A DNA stretch of 64,000 nucleotides from Agrobacterium vaccinii (GTDB taxonomy: Bacteria > Pseudomonadota > Alphaproteobacteria > Rhizobiales > Rhizobiaceae): assembly GCF_021310995.1 (NCBI RefSeq), contig NZ_CP054151.1, positions 599,501 through 663,500 on the forward strand, given 5' to 3'. How positions within the stretch are numbered: the stretch's first letter is position 1; each line of letters starts with the position of its first letter. Under the pieces are notes generated by a model that saw only the letters and a program-made list of their open reading frames with translations, was not told the origin of the DNA and ran no database searches. Position numbers and translations under genes: made by a program. Positions 35,740 through 44,716 of the stretch are shown piece by piece.

Positions 35740-38691
35740 CTATCGGCGCGGTTGAATTCTCGAAAACTGACGTTGCTTCTCCCCGACCTGCCTTGGGGAC
35801 GCAATTCGCCCTTTTCCATTGCAAACCTTGTATCGAACACAACTCAGAAACTTGCCATAACGGCCAGTGCGCTCAACCAGCCAACCGCTTTGACATTCAT
35901 TGCATGCTGGAAAAATTTTACCGCATTGACAGGTGGCTTGAGCAGATCCATCGGTTCTGTGCGGCAGACCACTCCCGCAGGACGAGCAAGCAGGGAGCCA
36001 ATTTCCACAATGATTTGCGTGTTCACACGAATAGAAGGTTTGTCCGTGGTTTTGTGACGCCAACAACCGGCCATCGCACTCGCGGCACTGGTATGAACTG
36101 GTTGCTGCGTCTGAAACGACAGCGACACCATATGCCGGCTCCTCCATAAGTTCAGTGACGAATGATGATGGCTTTGAATCCGAGGCAAGAATTGTCAACG
36201 TAAGCCGGGCACGGGTCATTGCGACGTACATCACGCGCCGCTCCTCTGCATGTTCGAACGGTTCACCCTCGGGGGAGACCAACGTTAGCAACGGATCATC
36301 GACCGTTTCTGAAGGGAAACCCATGCGCCCGCTGTCTGCATTCAAAAGAATAACATGGTCGGCTTCAAGCCCCTTAGAGGCGTGCACGGTTTTGAAATTT
36401 ATACGCAGCTTCGGAAATTGCTTTTGCAAGCCCACGATATCTGGAGCGACAAAGCGATATCGGCCCAGCAATAGGACGCTCGCCCTCTCATTAGCCTCAA
36501 GCTTGCCGGATATTCCCCCAAGCACCTCGATAAGCTTTGTTTCAGCTGTGTTCTTCGGCGTCATCAATATCCTGATCGCGGGTTCGGTCGCTTTGCCCGC
36601 AGGCACGATATTCTTTGATAATTGGGCTGGGTTCTTCAGCACAAAGCTTCTTGCCGCAAATGCGATTTGATCCACAGACCGAAAAGTTCGACCGAGATCG
36701 ACTGCCCTGTGTACACCTGTCTCACCGTCGAAGCTCCCACCGAATTCTTGACCGAAGTGCCGCATCAGGTGAATGTCCGACCCCGCAAAGCGAAAGATCG
36801 ACTGCCAGTCGTCACCGACCGCGAAAAGACGCGCGTCCGTGTGTTGCGTCTTCAAGGCTTTCACCAATCTGCCGCGGCCTTGCGAGATATCCTGGAACTC
36901 ATCAACGAGGATGTGGCGAAAGGGACTCACATATCGGCCGGTTTCGACATAACGTGCCGCCCTTAAAACCATGTCCTCGAAATCGATGCGCCCGTTGAGC
37001 CGCTGTTGATACTCCTGAAACACCGGTTCAAAGACGGCCAGAAAAGCCTTGGCGCGAGGGCCAGTTTTCATCCGTTCGGATTTCGCGTCACAGTCAGCGA
37101 CACTATATCCACCCCCTTTGAATTTTCTAAGGAACGTAGCGAGCAGCTGGGAAAAGTTATCGACCTGTTTTAGCTCAACGACACGATCAAAAATCGTTTC
37201 GGGGGGGCGTGGCTGGAGGGTTACGTATGGTACGAGCTTTTCCGCAAGCCCCTTCAACAGAGTGCCCTCTTGCCGTTCGTAGCTGTAGGTTTCGACGAGG
37301 GTTGTCTGATTTTCAGTGTGGATGTCACGTTTCCACGTCATATCCTTCAGATACTTGTCGTTGTCGACAAAAGGGGCGGTGAACAGCCGGTCGTTACCAT
37401 CGGGCATTTTCTTGCGTCGCACGCCAAAATGCTCGATGTAAACGCCACTTTCGATCAGCCGGAAATCTGGGCAATAGACCCGGCGACCACCAGTGGCAAG
37501 CTCGTGCTCGTAGGTGGGCTCGTATTCGTACTCCACGCCGTTTTCGTAAAGCCAGTTGGCAATCTGCAATTCTTCATAGCTTTTGACCTGTTCGCCTTGG
37601 AGCGTTCGTAAATCCTGCTGCTCCATGTGCTTGTAGAAGTCGTGCTTCGATTTGAAATCCCATTCTGTTTTGGGCTCTACTAAGAAATGGGCGAACCACT
37701 GGATAATGGCCCGAGAGACTTCGGACAATCGTAAGACCAAGTCCTTGAGAATCTGTTTGATGGCGTTGACGAAGAGCAAATCGTCAGTTGCATGATCGGC
37801 AAGAGCCGGTTTTGACCCTTCGACCTTACCGATGATGTCATAAGCAAGAGCATGAAACGTCCGCGCGACGACTGGCACCCCGGAGCGCTCTTTAACCCGC
37901 TCTGACATTTCCGCAGCGGCATTTTTTGCAAATGCCAGCAGGAGAATTTCCTCTGGTTTTCGAATACCTGTTTTCACGAGATATGCGGCCTTGGCGGTAA
38001 TGACGCTGGTCTTGCCGGATCCGGCACCAGCAAGAACCAATGTTGCATCTTCGTCAACGACAACAGAAAGGCGCTGCTCTTGAGTCAACGGCTTGCTTTC
38101 AATCGTATCGAAAAAAGTCCCCCATTGCTCCAGAGCAGACGCAACAAACGCTTCGGTAGCGACTTTTCGGAACGCCTTGGGATGTGCGACGAACTTTCTT
38201 ACGAGCGCGATACGAGCGGCCTCTTGCTGACCAATTGCCTCCAATTGGATTTTCGATAACACCTTTTCATTAAGATCCCTTGCGTCATCCAAGAGTGGTG
38301 AAATGATGCAGGCCGCGGGGTAATTGGTTGATTGGCACAAGTTCACCACGGCGTCATAAATGCGGGAAATCCGAGCGGCTTCCAGATCGAGCATGCGCAG
38401 ATTGAACGCAACCCAAGCGTTTTTTATCTCGTCAGCAAAAGCGCAGGCTTCAAAATGCCCGACGCCCTTTAGAACCACGTCTTCTCGCTGGGAGAGGGAT
38501 ACGTGCAAGGTAGAGCCAAACAACTGCTTTGTCACGGACGGAGGTAATGCGATTGCTTCCAATGACACCGAGGACATATGGCGTCGTCTCGAAAGCGAGA
38601 GATTTTTCCCAGTCAGTTCTAAGGCTCGGATGTTCTTGCCGAAAGGATTGATGAAAAGTCCAAGCAAGGGACGTTGCTGCAATCGGGTCAA
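35740..38691 (-). CDS. UvrD/helicase IV-like superfamily 1 helicase with C-terminal zinc ribbons
   Basis: 983 residues. The N-terminal ~200 residues are of unknown fold. Then come Walker A VLAGAGSGKTS (about 219-229), an inserted segment with YCPDFRL and VYIEHFGV as in helicase IV relatives (about 405-425), DEFQD (597-601) and VHASKGLEADHVILL (motif V region). It ends in three cysteine clusters resembling topoisomerase-type zinc ribbons (CRECDGRLL, CSSCGSGL, CNECQSGWLV). This is a DNA translocase/helicase, probably for repair or defence. It is transcribed alone towards the HUH-like gene. Confidence 0.92.
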   Translation of the reverse strand: MTRLQQRPLLGLFINPFGKNIRALELTGKNLSLSRRRHMSSVSLEAIALPPSVTKQLFGSTLHVSLSQREDVVLKGVGHFEACAFADEIKNAWVAFNLRMLDLEAARISRIYDAVVNLCQSTNYPAACIISPLLDDARDLNEKVLSKIQLEAIGQQEAARIALVRKFVAHPKAFRKVATEAFVASALEQWGTFFDTIESKPLTQEQRLSVVVDEDATLVLAGAGSGKTSVITAKAAYLVKTGIRKPEEILLLAFAKNAAAEMSERVKERSGVPVVARTFHALAYDIIGKVEGSKPALADHATDDLLFVNAIKQILKDLVLRLSEVSRAIIQWFAHFLVEPKTEWDFKSKHDFYKHMEQQDLRTLQGEQVKSYEELQIANWLYENGVEYEYEPTYEHELATGGRRVYCPDFRLIESGVYIEHFGVRRKKMPDGNDRLFTAPFVDNDKYLKDMTWKRDIHTENQTTLVETYSYERQEGTLLKGLAEKLVPYVTLQPRPPETIFDRVVELKQVDNFSQLLATFLRKFKGGGYSVADCDAKSERMKTGPRAKAFLAVFEPVFQEYQQRLNGRIDFEDMVLRAARYVETGRYVSPFRHILVDEFQDISQGRGRLVKALKTQHTDARLFAVGDDWQSIFRFAGSDIHLMRHFGQEFGGSFDGETGVHRAVDLGRTFRSVDQIAFAARSFVLKNPAQLSKNIVPAGKATEPAIRILMTPKNTAETKLIEVLGGISGKLEANERASVLLLGRYRFVAPDIVGLQKQFPKLRINFKTVHASKGLEADHVILLNADSGRMGFPSETVDDPLLTLVSPEGEPFEHAEERRVMYVAMTRARLTLTILASDSKPSSFVTELMEEPAYGVAVVSDAATSSYQCRECDGRLLASQNHGQTFYSCEHANHCGNWLPACSSCGSGLPHRTDGSAQATCQCGKIFPACNECQSGWLVERTGRYGKFLSCVRYKVCNGKGRIASPRQVGEKQRQFSRIQPRR

Positions 38692-38851
38692 TGCTTTGGA
38701 GCCTTATCATTCTCGAAGGGAGGCATACTCAGGGTTGGCAGGCCAGATTATGCTTCTGCAGCAATCATGCCCACCGTCATACTGGATGAATATATTAGAT
38801 GTTGTAAATTTTGCATTTCTACTCTCGTAAATCGCGATCCCGCATCTAGTA

Positions 38852-38880
38852 TTGACAATCTATGATTGTAATGATATACC
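38852..38880 (+). promoter_or_regulatory. Putative sigma-70 promoter for the gene at 38952
   Basis: TTGACA at 38852-38857 and TATACC at 38875-38880 are separated by exactly 17 bases. The element sits about 70 bases upstream of the ATG at 38952. The region is AT-rich, unlike the coding DNA around it. Confidence 0.55.
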
Positions 38881-38909
38881 ATTACGAACTGGCGCTTTTG
38901 CCAGCTCAA

Positions 38910-38927
38910 GGGGCCTCAGTTGGCCCC
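38910..38927 (+). promoter_or_regulatory. Leader stem-loop before the gene at 38952
   Basis: GGGGCC (38910-38915) pairs with GGCCCC (38922-38927) and is followed by TCTTCTATTT. A second small hairpin precedes it (GAACTGGC near 38886 with GCCAGCTC near 38900). Both lie between the predicted promoter and the start codon, so they could act as an attenuator. Confidence 0.4.
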
Positions 38928-38951
38928 TCTTCTATTTGGAGAGCTACGAAT

Positions 38952-39536
38952 ATGAACATCGCAACGACAAGTGCTGTTTCACCCGTCACCCTGCCTTGCC
39001 CGATCATCATATTGGGCCGTGACGACAAGCGAAAAGCCCATGCCTCATTTTTCCCGGCAACGGACACCCGGTCAGCGGAGAAAGCCGCTGAACTGATGGG
39101 GATGGCTGCCTTGAAGGTCGAAAGCAATGAGGTCCGGGCATTCCTGAGCCGGTTGCCACAGGGCAAGCTGTTCGACAGTGGCAAGGCATTTGTGCCGTTT
39201 GTGAAGCAAGACCTCTACAACGAGATTGCCGCCCACCTTTCCGACGAGGAACGCGAGCGGCTTGAGCAACCACGCGCCGTAGCAGAGAAACCACCCGTCG
39301 GAGTCACCCACCCGGCGCGCCCGAAAAACATGCCGGAGAGTTTTGATAAGATCGCTGTCGGAAGCGTGGTGCTCGCAACCGAAGCTCCACTTGAAGGCTG
39401 GTATGAGGCCAAGGTCATAGAGGTGAAAGCTGAAGGTAACCTGCGGCTTCAATGGCGCGATTATCTTGACGACCCAGCATTCACACGCCGTATCGATCAG
39501 GTCGCCCTCATTCACCCTTCTTACGTCGAGGCTTGA
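38952..39536 (+). CDS. Hypothetical protein with a Tudor/Agenet-like C-terminal segment
   Basis: 194 residues from ATG 38952 (GGAG upstream). The first half (IIILGRDDKRKAHASFFPATD, EKAAELMGMAALKV) looks like a small alpha/beta domain. After a Pro-rich linker, IAVGSVVLATEAPLEGWYEAKVIEVKAEGNLRLQWRDY resembles the strand pattern of Tudor/Agenet-type domains. No catalytic motif is seen. It is followed at once by the DUF3768 gene, so the two are likely co-expressed. Confidence 0.65.
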   Translation: MNIATTSAVSPVTLPCPIIILGRDDKRKAHASFFPATDTRSAEKAAELMGMAALKVESNEVRAFLSRLPQGKLFDSGKAFVPFVKQDLYNEIAAHLSDEERERLEQPRAVAEKPPVGVTHPARPKNMPESFDKIAVGSVVLATEAPLEGWYEAKVIEVKAEGNLRLQWRDYLDDPAFTRRIDQVALIHPSYVEA

Positions 39537-39542
39537 TTGGTG

Positions 39543-39908
39543 ATGGCCAGCGCACTCATGCGATCACCCACTGAGGATGCGGCTCAGAAAACCGCATCCA
39601 TAAGCAACCAGAACGACTCTTTTCGCACCAGTTTCATGGGCGGGCGGATCATGCTCACCAACGGGGTAAACTGCCTTGCCGAACACGACCGTCGAACTGT
39701 CCTCAAGGCGGTGCAGGTGTTTGATGACTTTTCGCCCGTTAACGATCCCCACGGTGAGCATGACTTTGGCGCGATCACTGTCAACGAGAGCGTGTTCTTC
39801 TGGAAAATCGATTACTATGACGGCGACCTGCAAAACGGTTCGCCTGATCCAGCAGATGATGCCGTGACCTGCCGCGTGCTCACCATTATGCGGGCAGAGG
39901 AATATTGA
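39543..39908 (+). CDS. DUF3768 family protein
   Basis: About 121 residues; ATG 39543, or TTG/GTG just before it, is the start. The DUF3768 core is evident: RIMLTNGVNCL, the segment VFDDFSPVNDPHGEHDFGA, FFWKIDYYD and a terminal CRVLTIMRAEEY. Members are common on rhizobial plasmids and islands and have no known function. The stop is followed by a convergent XRE-type regulator gene. Confidence 0.88.
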   Translation: MASALMRSPTEDAAQKTASISNQNDSFRTSFMGGRIMLTNGVNCLAEHDRRTVLKAVQVFDDFSPVNDPHGEHDFGAITVNESVFFWKIDYYDGDLQNGSPDPADDAVTCRVLTIMRAEEY

Positions 39909-39948
39909 GCGATGGAACCCTTAACTCCATTGGCGTTAGATCAGCTTG

Positions 39949-40212
39949 CTACCCTTGAGCCTTTCGCCCAGCTTTTAATGCGTTTGGAGGCTTTGCATCC
40001 GGCTCAACGGCGGCGAAGAGTTCCGACACATGTACCTTCAGCACATTGGACACGGCTTCGAGCGTGGAGACGGTCACGTTTTCCATGCCTCGTTCAACAC
40101 GCCCGATATACGACCGGTCAATACCTGCCTCTAGCGCAAGACGCTCTTGCGATAGGGATTGCTCGACGCGTAAGCGTCGCAAGTTCCAACCGATTGTTTT
40201 GCGCACATCCAT
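39949..40212 (-). CDS. XRE-family transcriptional regulator
   Basis: 87 residues with a full helix-turn-helix: IGWNLRRLRVEQSLSQERLALEAGIDRSYIGRVERGMENVTVSTLEAVSNVL. A short tail follows. It is divergent from the small membrane protein gene at 40315 and probably controls it and itself. The spacer contains TTGACA (40238-40243) and the inverted pair TTAGT/ACTAA (40256-40260, 40271-40275), a candidate operator. Confidence 0.88.
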   Translation of the reverse strand: MDVRKTIGWNLRRLRVEQSLSQERLALEAGIDRSYIGRVERGMENVTVSTLEAVSNVLKVHVSELFAAVEPDAKPPNALKAGRKAQG

Positions 40213-40255
40213 GATCGCAGAAAGCCATATACACGGCTTGACAATCGACGGACTG

Positions 40256-40275
40256 TTAGTCCCATATTAAACTAA
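40256..40275. promoter_or_regulatory. Candidate operator between the XRE gene and the membrane-protein gene
   Basis: TTAGT and ACTAA form a 5-bp inverted repeat with a 10-base AT-rich spacer, just downstream of a TTGACA box at 40238. Its place between divergent genes, one of which is an XRE regulator, makes it a likely binding site. The half-sites are short. Confidence 0.35.
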
Positions 40276-40314
40276 TAACGAGCAACGACTCGCAAATTTC
40301 ACTCAGAGGGCACT

Positions 40315-40665
40315 ATGAAAATCGCAGTTGGAATTATTGGTTTGCTTCTCGGCATTTTGGTGCTGATGCAATCATGTGCCGTGACCGCAGGCAGCGGATT
40401 GATGAACGACAGCGCCACTGGGGCAGCGGCATCGATTGGAATGCTTGTGGGCCTCGTGTTCGCCATCGCTGGCGCGTTTTCGTTCGCACTGCCGTTGGTG
40501 GGGGCCATCATGTTCTTCGTTGCCGGACTGCTTGCGTTCATGGCTTCGACCCAAGGCAACTTCGGCGACATCACCATCTGGGGCTACATCGCCATGGTGC
40601 TGGCGATCATGGGCTTTTTCACGTGGCGCTCTGCAAAGCGGAAGAAAAACCACCCCACGGTATAA
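40315..40665 (+). CDS. Small hypothetical membrane protein
   Basis: 116 residues with four hydrophobic segments (about 3-25, 36-55, 57-77, 86-104) and a basic tail SAKRKKNHP. AGAGGG precedes the ATG. The first segment with MQSC could alternatively be a lipoprotein signal. It begins a rightward set of membrane/secreted genes. No named family recognised. Confidence 0.75.
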   Translation: MKIAVGIIGLLLGILVLMQSCAVTAGSGLMNDSATGAAASIGMLVGLVFAIAGAFSFALPLVGAIMFFVAGLLAFMASTQGNFGDITIWGYIAMVLAIMGFFTWRSAKRKKNHPTV

Positions 40666-40714
40666 GCTGGCTCACCCGGCTTGACGGTAATTCATACAGG
40701 ACATTGGACATCTT

Positions 40715-41236
40715 ATGAGCGCTTACATTAACGCCATGCGTCGCTACGCGACGTTTTCAGGGCGATCCACCCGGACGGAATTCTGGTACTACCACCTTGT
40801 TTTTCTGGGCCTTGCGTTTGGCGGATTGATTATCGACGTCATCATTGCTGGGCCTCGTGAACCGCAGCCGCTGGTTTCGGCGTTGATCGTGATCGGCCAC
40901 TACCTTCCTTCGCTCGCGATCCTCGTCAGGCGTTTGCATGACCTGGATAGAAGTGGCTGGCTGGTGCTGACCTGCCTCATACCGCTGGTTGGCATTGTCG
41001 CATTCATCGTGATTGGAAGCAGCCCGTCTAAGCCTCACGTTCAGGACATTGCAGCGCGCACTGGTGGGGGTGAACACCGGGCGCATCAGCCTGACGCTAC
41101 CAGTTCGGCTGATCAGATTGAGCGCATCGAAAAACTGGCCGCTTTGCGTTCGTCAGGCGCGATCACGGATACCGAGTTCGAAACGATGAAAGCGAGCATC
41201 CTCAAAAACACTCAGCCATCGCAGAAACCGGCCTGA
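40715..41236 (+). CDS. DUF805 membrane protein with SHOCT-like C-terminus
   Basis: 173 residues. The DUF805 part (residues ~1-100) starts MRRYATFSGRSTRTEFWYYHLV and has RRLHDLDRSGWLVL between transmembrane helices, as in YhaH-type inner-membrane proteins. The end, IEKLAALRSSGAITDTEFETMKASIL, is a SHOCT-like short oligomerisation motif. Function unknown; it sits 49 bases after the preceding membrane-protein gene. Confidence 0.88.
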   Translation: MSAYINAMRRYATFSGRSTRTEFWYYHLVFLGLAFGGLIIDVIIAGPREPQPLVSALIVIGHYLPSLAILVRRLHDLDRSGWLVLTCLIPLVGIVAFIVIGSSPSKPHVQDIAARTGGGEHRAHQPDATSSADQIERIEKLAALRSSGAITDTEFETMKASILKNTQPSQKPA

Positions 41237-41272
41237 AGCGCACGCGGTGCGGACAGCGAAGCGAATGAAAGT

Positions 41273-42700
41273 ATGAAGAGCATGAAAGTCAGCACGATCG
41301 TTACAGCGCTGGGTATCAGCGTTGCAGTTTCCGTCGCTACGCAAGCGAGCGCCGAAGAGCAGTCCTACTACAGGGGAACCAGCTTGGAGATTTTCCTGCA
41401 TACCCCAACGGATGGAAAACAGGCATTTTGTGCCTTTCGCAGTACGACATGGTCAGGAAAATCGGTTGCGATTGAGTACACATTGATTGGCACAGATAAA
41501 ATTGTTCCGCGGCTACGGGTGACGAAGCAAAACTGGAATCTGCCGGTTGGCCAAACGACGAACGTCGCCATCGGTACCGCTTGGGCAGGTGGTATTCAGT
41601 TCACTTCCAAGGTCGTCAGCACTGATGAAATGTACGGAGAAATTCCGGGCGCTAACGCAGAAGACGGCGGCGGTTTCATGGTCACCACCATTTTGGGCAC
41701 GGCAATCTCGACCAACAAGCCAGCTACGCTGGCCGTGACCTTTCAAGGCAACGAACCAGTATGGCACGTGCCGGTGGTGAGCTACGCGGACGCCATTGGG
41801 TTGGGTACGGGTTTTGACAACTGTATCACGACCTTGACCCAACTCGGCCCGTCACTATTCAAGTCACCTGAGGTTTCAGCCACATCACCATTTGCCGAAC
41901 CTCCAAGTCAAAGCAGCGGCACTTCTCGGCAGCAATCATCAAACCGTAGCGTAATGTTTGGAGACGCCCCGCCTGCGCCCGCAGTGAGCCCAGTTGTTTC
42001 GGCCTCATCCTGGACGTTCGAGAAACGCGAAGAAGATTGGGGCGATACCTGTTTTGTGAAAGCGACGCAGGGCGGCGTGACGATCGGCTTCATGGGTGCA
42101 CCGGGCAAGGATTTCGTTGCATTTGTCGAGAATGGAAACTTTGACGGTACCGTTCGCGCGTCTTGGCAGGTCGATGATAAGGCGGTTCAAATATCCAACG
42201 GCCATCCAGAAGACTATTTTGGCTGGCACGGCTTCTACGAAATCCCACCGCAAATCCTGGATCAAGGCAAGAAAGGCAAAAAACTAGAAATCGTCGACCT
42301 AGATGGTAAGACAATTGCCATCAGTCTCGCCGATGCCGCGGTGCCCTTTTCCCAGTTTCAGGCATGTTTCAACAAGGCTGCTCCGAAGGCGGAAAAGGCG
42401 ATCAACTATCCTGCGGCGACGCACACGGCTCCAAATCGGAAAGGCTGCGTTCTGGAAGTCGGCGGAGCCAAGGCAATCGATGGTACGTGCTATTGGGGCC
42501 CATACGGCAACATGGACGGCAGCTTCGTGATGGAGGCGAATGGCTACTTCGCCATCATTGAGATTGACAATAACACCGCCGCTGGCTGGTGGAATGAAAC
42601 GCCGGGATCGACTCACGCTCACACGCCACTGGGTGAAATGAAGCGTGATGCAAAATGCTGGAAAAGCGAAAGCGTTCGCGTTTGTGACGGAGCAAAATGA
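41273..42700 (+). CDS. Secreted hypothetical protein
   Basis: 475 residues (ATG 41273 or 41282). It has a signal peptide ending ATQASA near residue 27. A first domain up to about residue 205 is separated by a Ser/Pro/Gln-rich linker from a second region (about 240-365). A C-terminal module follows (CVLEVGGAKAIDGTCYWGPYGNMDGSFVMEANG). Paired cysteines suggest periplasmic disulfides. I do not recognise a family. The C-terminal ~90 residues look like a repeated small domain found in other rhizobial secreted proteins, but this is only an impression. Confidence 0.7.
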   Translation: MKSMKVSTIVTALGISVAVSVATQASAEEQSYYRGTSLEIFLHTPTDGKQAFCAFRSTTWSGKSVAIEYTLIGTDKIVPRLRVTKQNWNLPVGQTTNVAIGTAWAGGIQFTSKVVSTDEMYGEIPGANAEDGGGFMVTTILGTAISTNKPATLAVTFQGNEPVWHVPVVSYADAIGLGTGFDNCITTLTQLGPSLFKSPEVSATSPFAEPPSQSSGTSRQQSSNRSVMFGDAPPAPAVSPVVSASSWTFEKREEDWGDTCFVKATQGGVTIGFMGAPGKDFVAFVENGNFDGTVRASWQVDDKAVQISNGHPEDYFGWHGFYEIPPQILDQGKKGKKLEIVDLDGKTIAISLADAAVPFSQFQACFNKAAPKAEKAINYPAATHTAPNRKGCVLEVGGAKAIDGTCYWGPYGNMDGSFVMEANGYFAIIEIDNNTAAGWWNETPGSTHAHTPLGEMKRDAKCWKSESVRVCDGAK

Positions 42701-43198
42701 TAGCAGTTTCGCTTCAACAGATAAATAGATAAGTTCGCACCAGAACACGTGGACTGATAAAACTGCTTTGCGTCCATCGACCTTTTTGATCGAAGGCTAC
42801 ACGACGAAGAAGACGGACCTCCATTACAGGCCGCCGCTATGAATTCACGGATCATATTGGTCGATACTGTTGCAGTCGCGTCTAACAAGTCCTCGGCGTT
42901 CTCAGTGTCCACTAGCGGCGGATGGCGTCATCCATAAGGGCCATTGACGCAGCAACCGCATTTGGACTGTCGATGGACTAGCAGCACTGGCGTATGCTGA
43001 TGAGTTTCGGACCCACTCCTGATGATCCTTGCTGGCAACAGAGCGCAAAAGCCGTCGGTCCGCTCGAAAGCGGGGGGGGCAGTTCAAATTCTAGGGTTCA
43101 AAGTAGGATAGACGCCGAAGATCAAAACCCGCATTACGGACCATTCTCGAACAGATTCAATCTAAATGTATTTCCATCGGCAATCTTGCCGGAGCAAT
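42701..43198. other. Intergenic region (498 bp), nothing recognised
   Basis: The region lies between a rightward gene and a leftward gene, so it should contain terminators only. Frames in it are short and inconsistent in composition. A run of eight G lies near 43072-43079. It may be decayed coding DNA. Confidence 0.4.
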
Positions 43199-43843
43199 TT
43201 ACCAATGCCGGAGCGCCGCACGCACACAATTGCGGAAGTACGGCTCAACGCCAGACCCACCGGGGTATACTTGCTCTACAAAGTGGCCATGAAAATGTTT
43301 GATCAAAGGGCGAACCGTGCTTGACGCATTATTCTTTGCCACGAGAAAGGGCTCAATATCTGGGCAATCGGCACCCAGTCCCACAATCGCGCGTGCGACG
43401 CCGAGGGAGAGATCGCTTTTATGGAACTTCGCCTCTATGTGAAGCTTGACATCGCGCTGCACAGGCTGGCCAGACCGGCCGTGGGCATGATAATTCTTAT
43501 CGAGCCCCAGAACGTCGAACTCGTGCAGTGTGCCTGACTCGCCATGTACGCGAACGCCGATATGCAGTTCACCTACGCGACTACCGTTGCGAATCTCGGC
43601 ATAGGTGTAACCACTGCTTGTGATTAAGCCGGGACCCATCCGAAAAGTAAAGTGGTCGTTTGAGGATCCGGCGTTGACGTAGTTAATTTGCCAGTTCTGC
43701 TCATCTGCGACAAAAAGTGTTTCGGCCCAGAGGTAAGCTTCATAATAATCGTCGAGCTTAGGCTTCTTGTTAGGCCAGAACTTGGCTGAGCCACCAATTA
43801 CAGTTTTCAGCCGACTCTTCAAGACAGCGTCAAACGATGTCAT
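43199..43843 (-). CDS. PD-(D/E)xK nuclease-like hypothetical protein
   Basis: 214 residues. A helix with acidic residues (DDYYEAYLWAETL, Glu35/Glu41), then Asp110 in HEFDVLGLD and Glu137-x-Lys139 in KLHIEAKFHK reproduce the helix-Glu, strand-Asp, strand-ExK order of the restriction-endonuclease fold. GAGGAG precedes the ATG. It overlaps the upstream gene by 14 bases, making a two-gene module. Function as a nuclease is inferred from motif order only; a structural relative without activity is possible. Confidence 0.55.
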   Translation of the reverse strand: MTSFDAVLKSRLKTVIGGSAKFWPNKKPKLDDYYEAYLWAETLFVADEQNWQINYVNAGSSNDHFTFRMGPGLITSSGYTYAEIRNGSRVGELHIGVRVHGESGTLHEFDVLGLDKNYHAHGRSGQPVQRDVKLHIEAKFHKSDLSLGVARAIVGLGADCPDIEPFLVAKNNASSTVRPLIKHFHGHFVEQVYPGGSGVEPYFRNCVRAALRHW

Positions 43844-44219
43844 AGCGTCTCCTCATTATTCCAAGTATTTCACTAGCTTCACGTGCAAACTGCCCCCACT
43901 CCTCCAACTCCCCCTTAGAAAGGGCAACGCCTTTGGCATCTTTGCGCGACGTTTCACTCACCACGCCGCTTTCAGCGTCAATAGCTCCAAAATCTTCCTG
44001 GATTTGGAGAGTTTTGGCCTTTAGCTTGCCCATCGTGAAGGATACGATTTCAAATCCTTGTACTAATACCGCTTCAAGCTCGTCGAGTAAGAGTTTCAGC
44101 TCACTACGCGCGTCAATTGGCGGCATTGCTTCACGCGCCGCCCGTTCAACCGCAATAACGAGTTCGATGCCGCCATGTTCGATCAGTACCGCCTTCAACC
44201 AGCCTAAGTCTTCTTCCAT
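43830..44219 (-). CDS. Helical partner protein of the nuclease-like module
   Basis: About 129 residues from ATG 44219; a TTG at 44234 is an alternative. It is almost entirely predicted helix, acidic, with heptad-like stretches (ELKLLLDELEAVLVQGFEIVSF, KGELEEWGQFAREASEIL). The 14-base overlap with the nuclease-like gene suggests tight stoichiometry, as in effector-regulator or toxin-antitoxin pairs. No named family recognised. Confidence 0.6.
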   Translation of the reverse strand: MEEDLGWLKAVLIEHGGIELVIAVERAAREAMPPIDARSELKLLLDELEAVLVQGFEIVSFTMGKLKAKTLQIQEDFGAIDAESGVVSETSRKDAKGVALSKGELEEWGQFAREASEILGIMRRRYDIV

Positions 44220-44716
44220 GCCCTCAGTTCCCAAATTCTGCCTTCGCCCTGTGGGGTATATCCAGATCTAAGACGCGTAAGCTAGCGAGCAACATAAAGT
44301 TGAGTAATGGAAAATTTCTTACCAAAGAAGCCCAAGGTCGTTATGAGGCTGTGAGATCAAGTTTTGCAATAGGCATCAGAGGAGGAAAGAGCCTTGCGTC
44401 CGAGACAACGTCAGGCGCATTCGCAACGTGAGAAAAACTGGCATCAATTGCTGGCGCAATATACTGAGTCCAACCTGAAGGTAATGGTTTGCACTCTAGC
44501 AGGTAGATTAGGCAGCGGGCATGGTGGATTGGCGGGTCTGCAAAGCTTTAACCGTCAGCCTCCCTCGGCATGCAAGGCTTCGACTGGATAACCACTTGTA
44601 AGCTCAATTAACAGTTGACCACCCCAAAATGGTCGTTGGCCAGTAAGGTTTTGACAACGTGTGGGTTTTAGACTCCGAGTAAGTTGTGTTCCAATAATTT
44701 GAGACTGGGGAAGCCG
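44220..44716. other. Intergenic region (497 bp) between divergent genes
   Basis: This should hold the promoters of the nuclease-like module (leftward) and of the DUF262-DUF1524 gene (rightward). No RNA gene or convincing coding frame was recognised; the frame at 44394-44591 has no ribosome-binding site and unusual composition. Confidence 0.4.
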
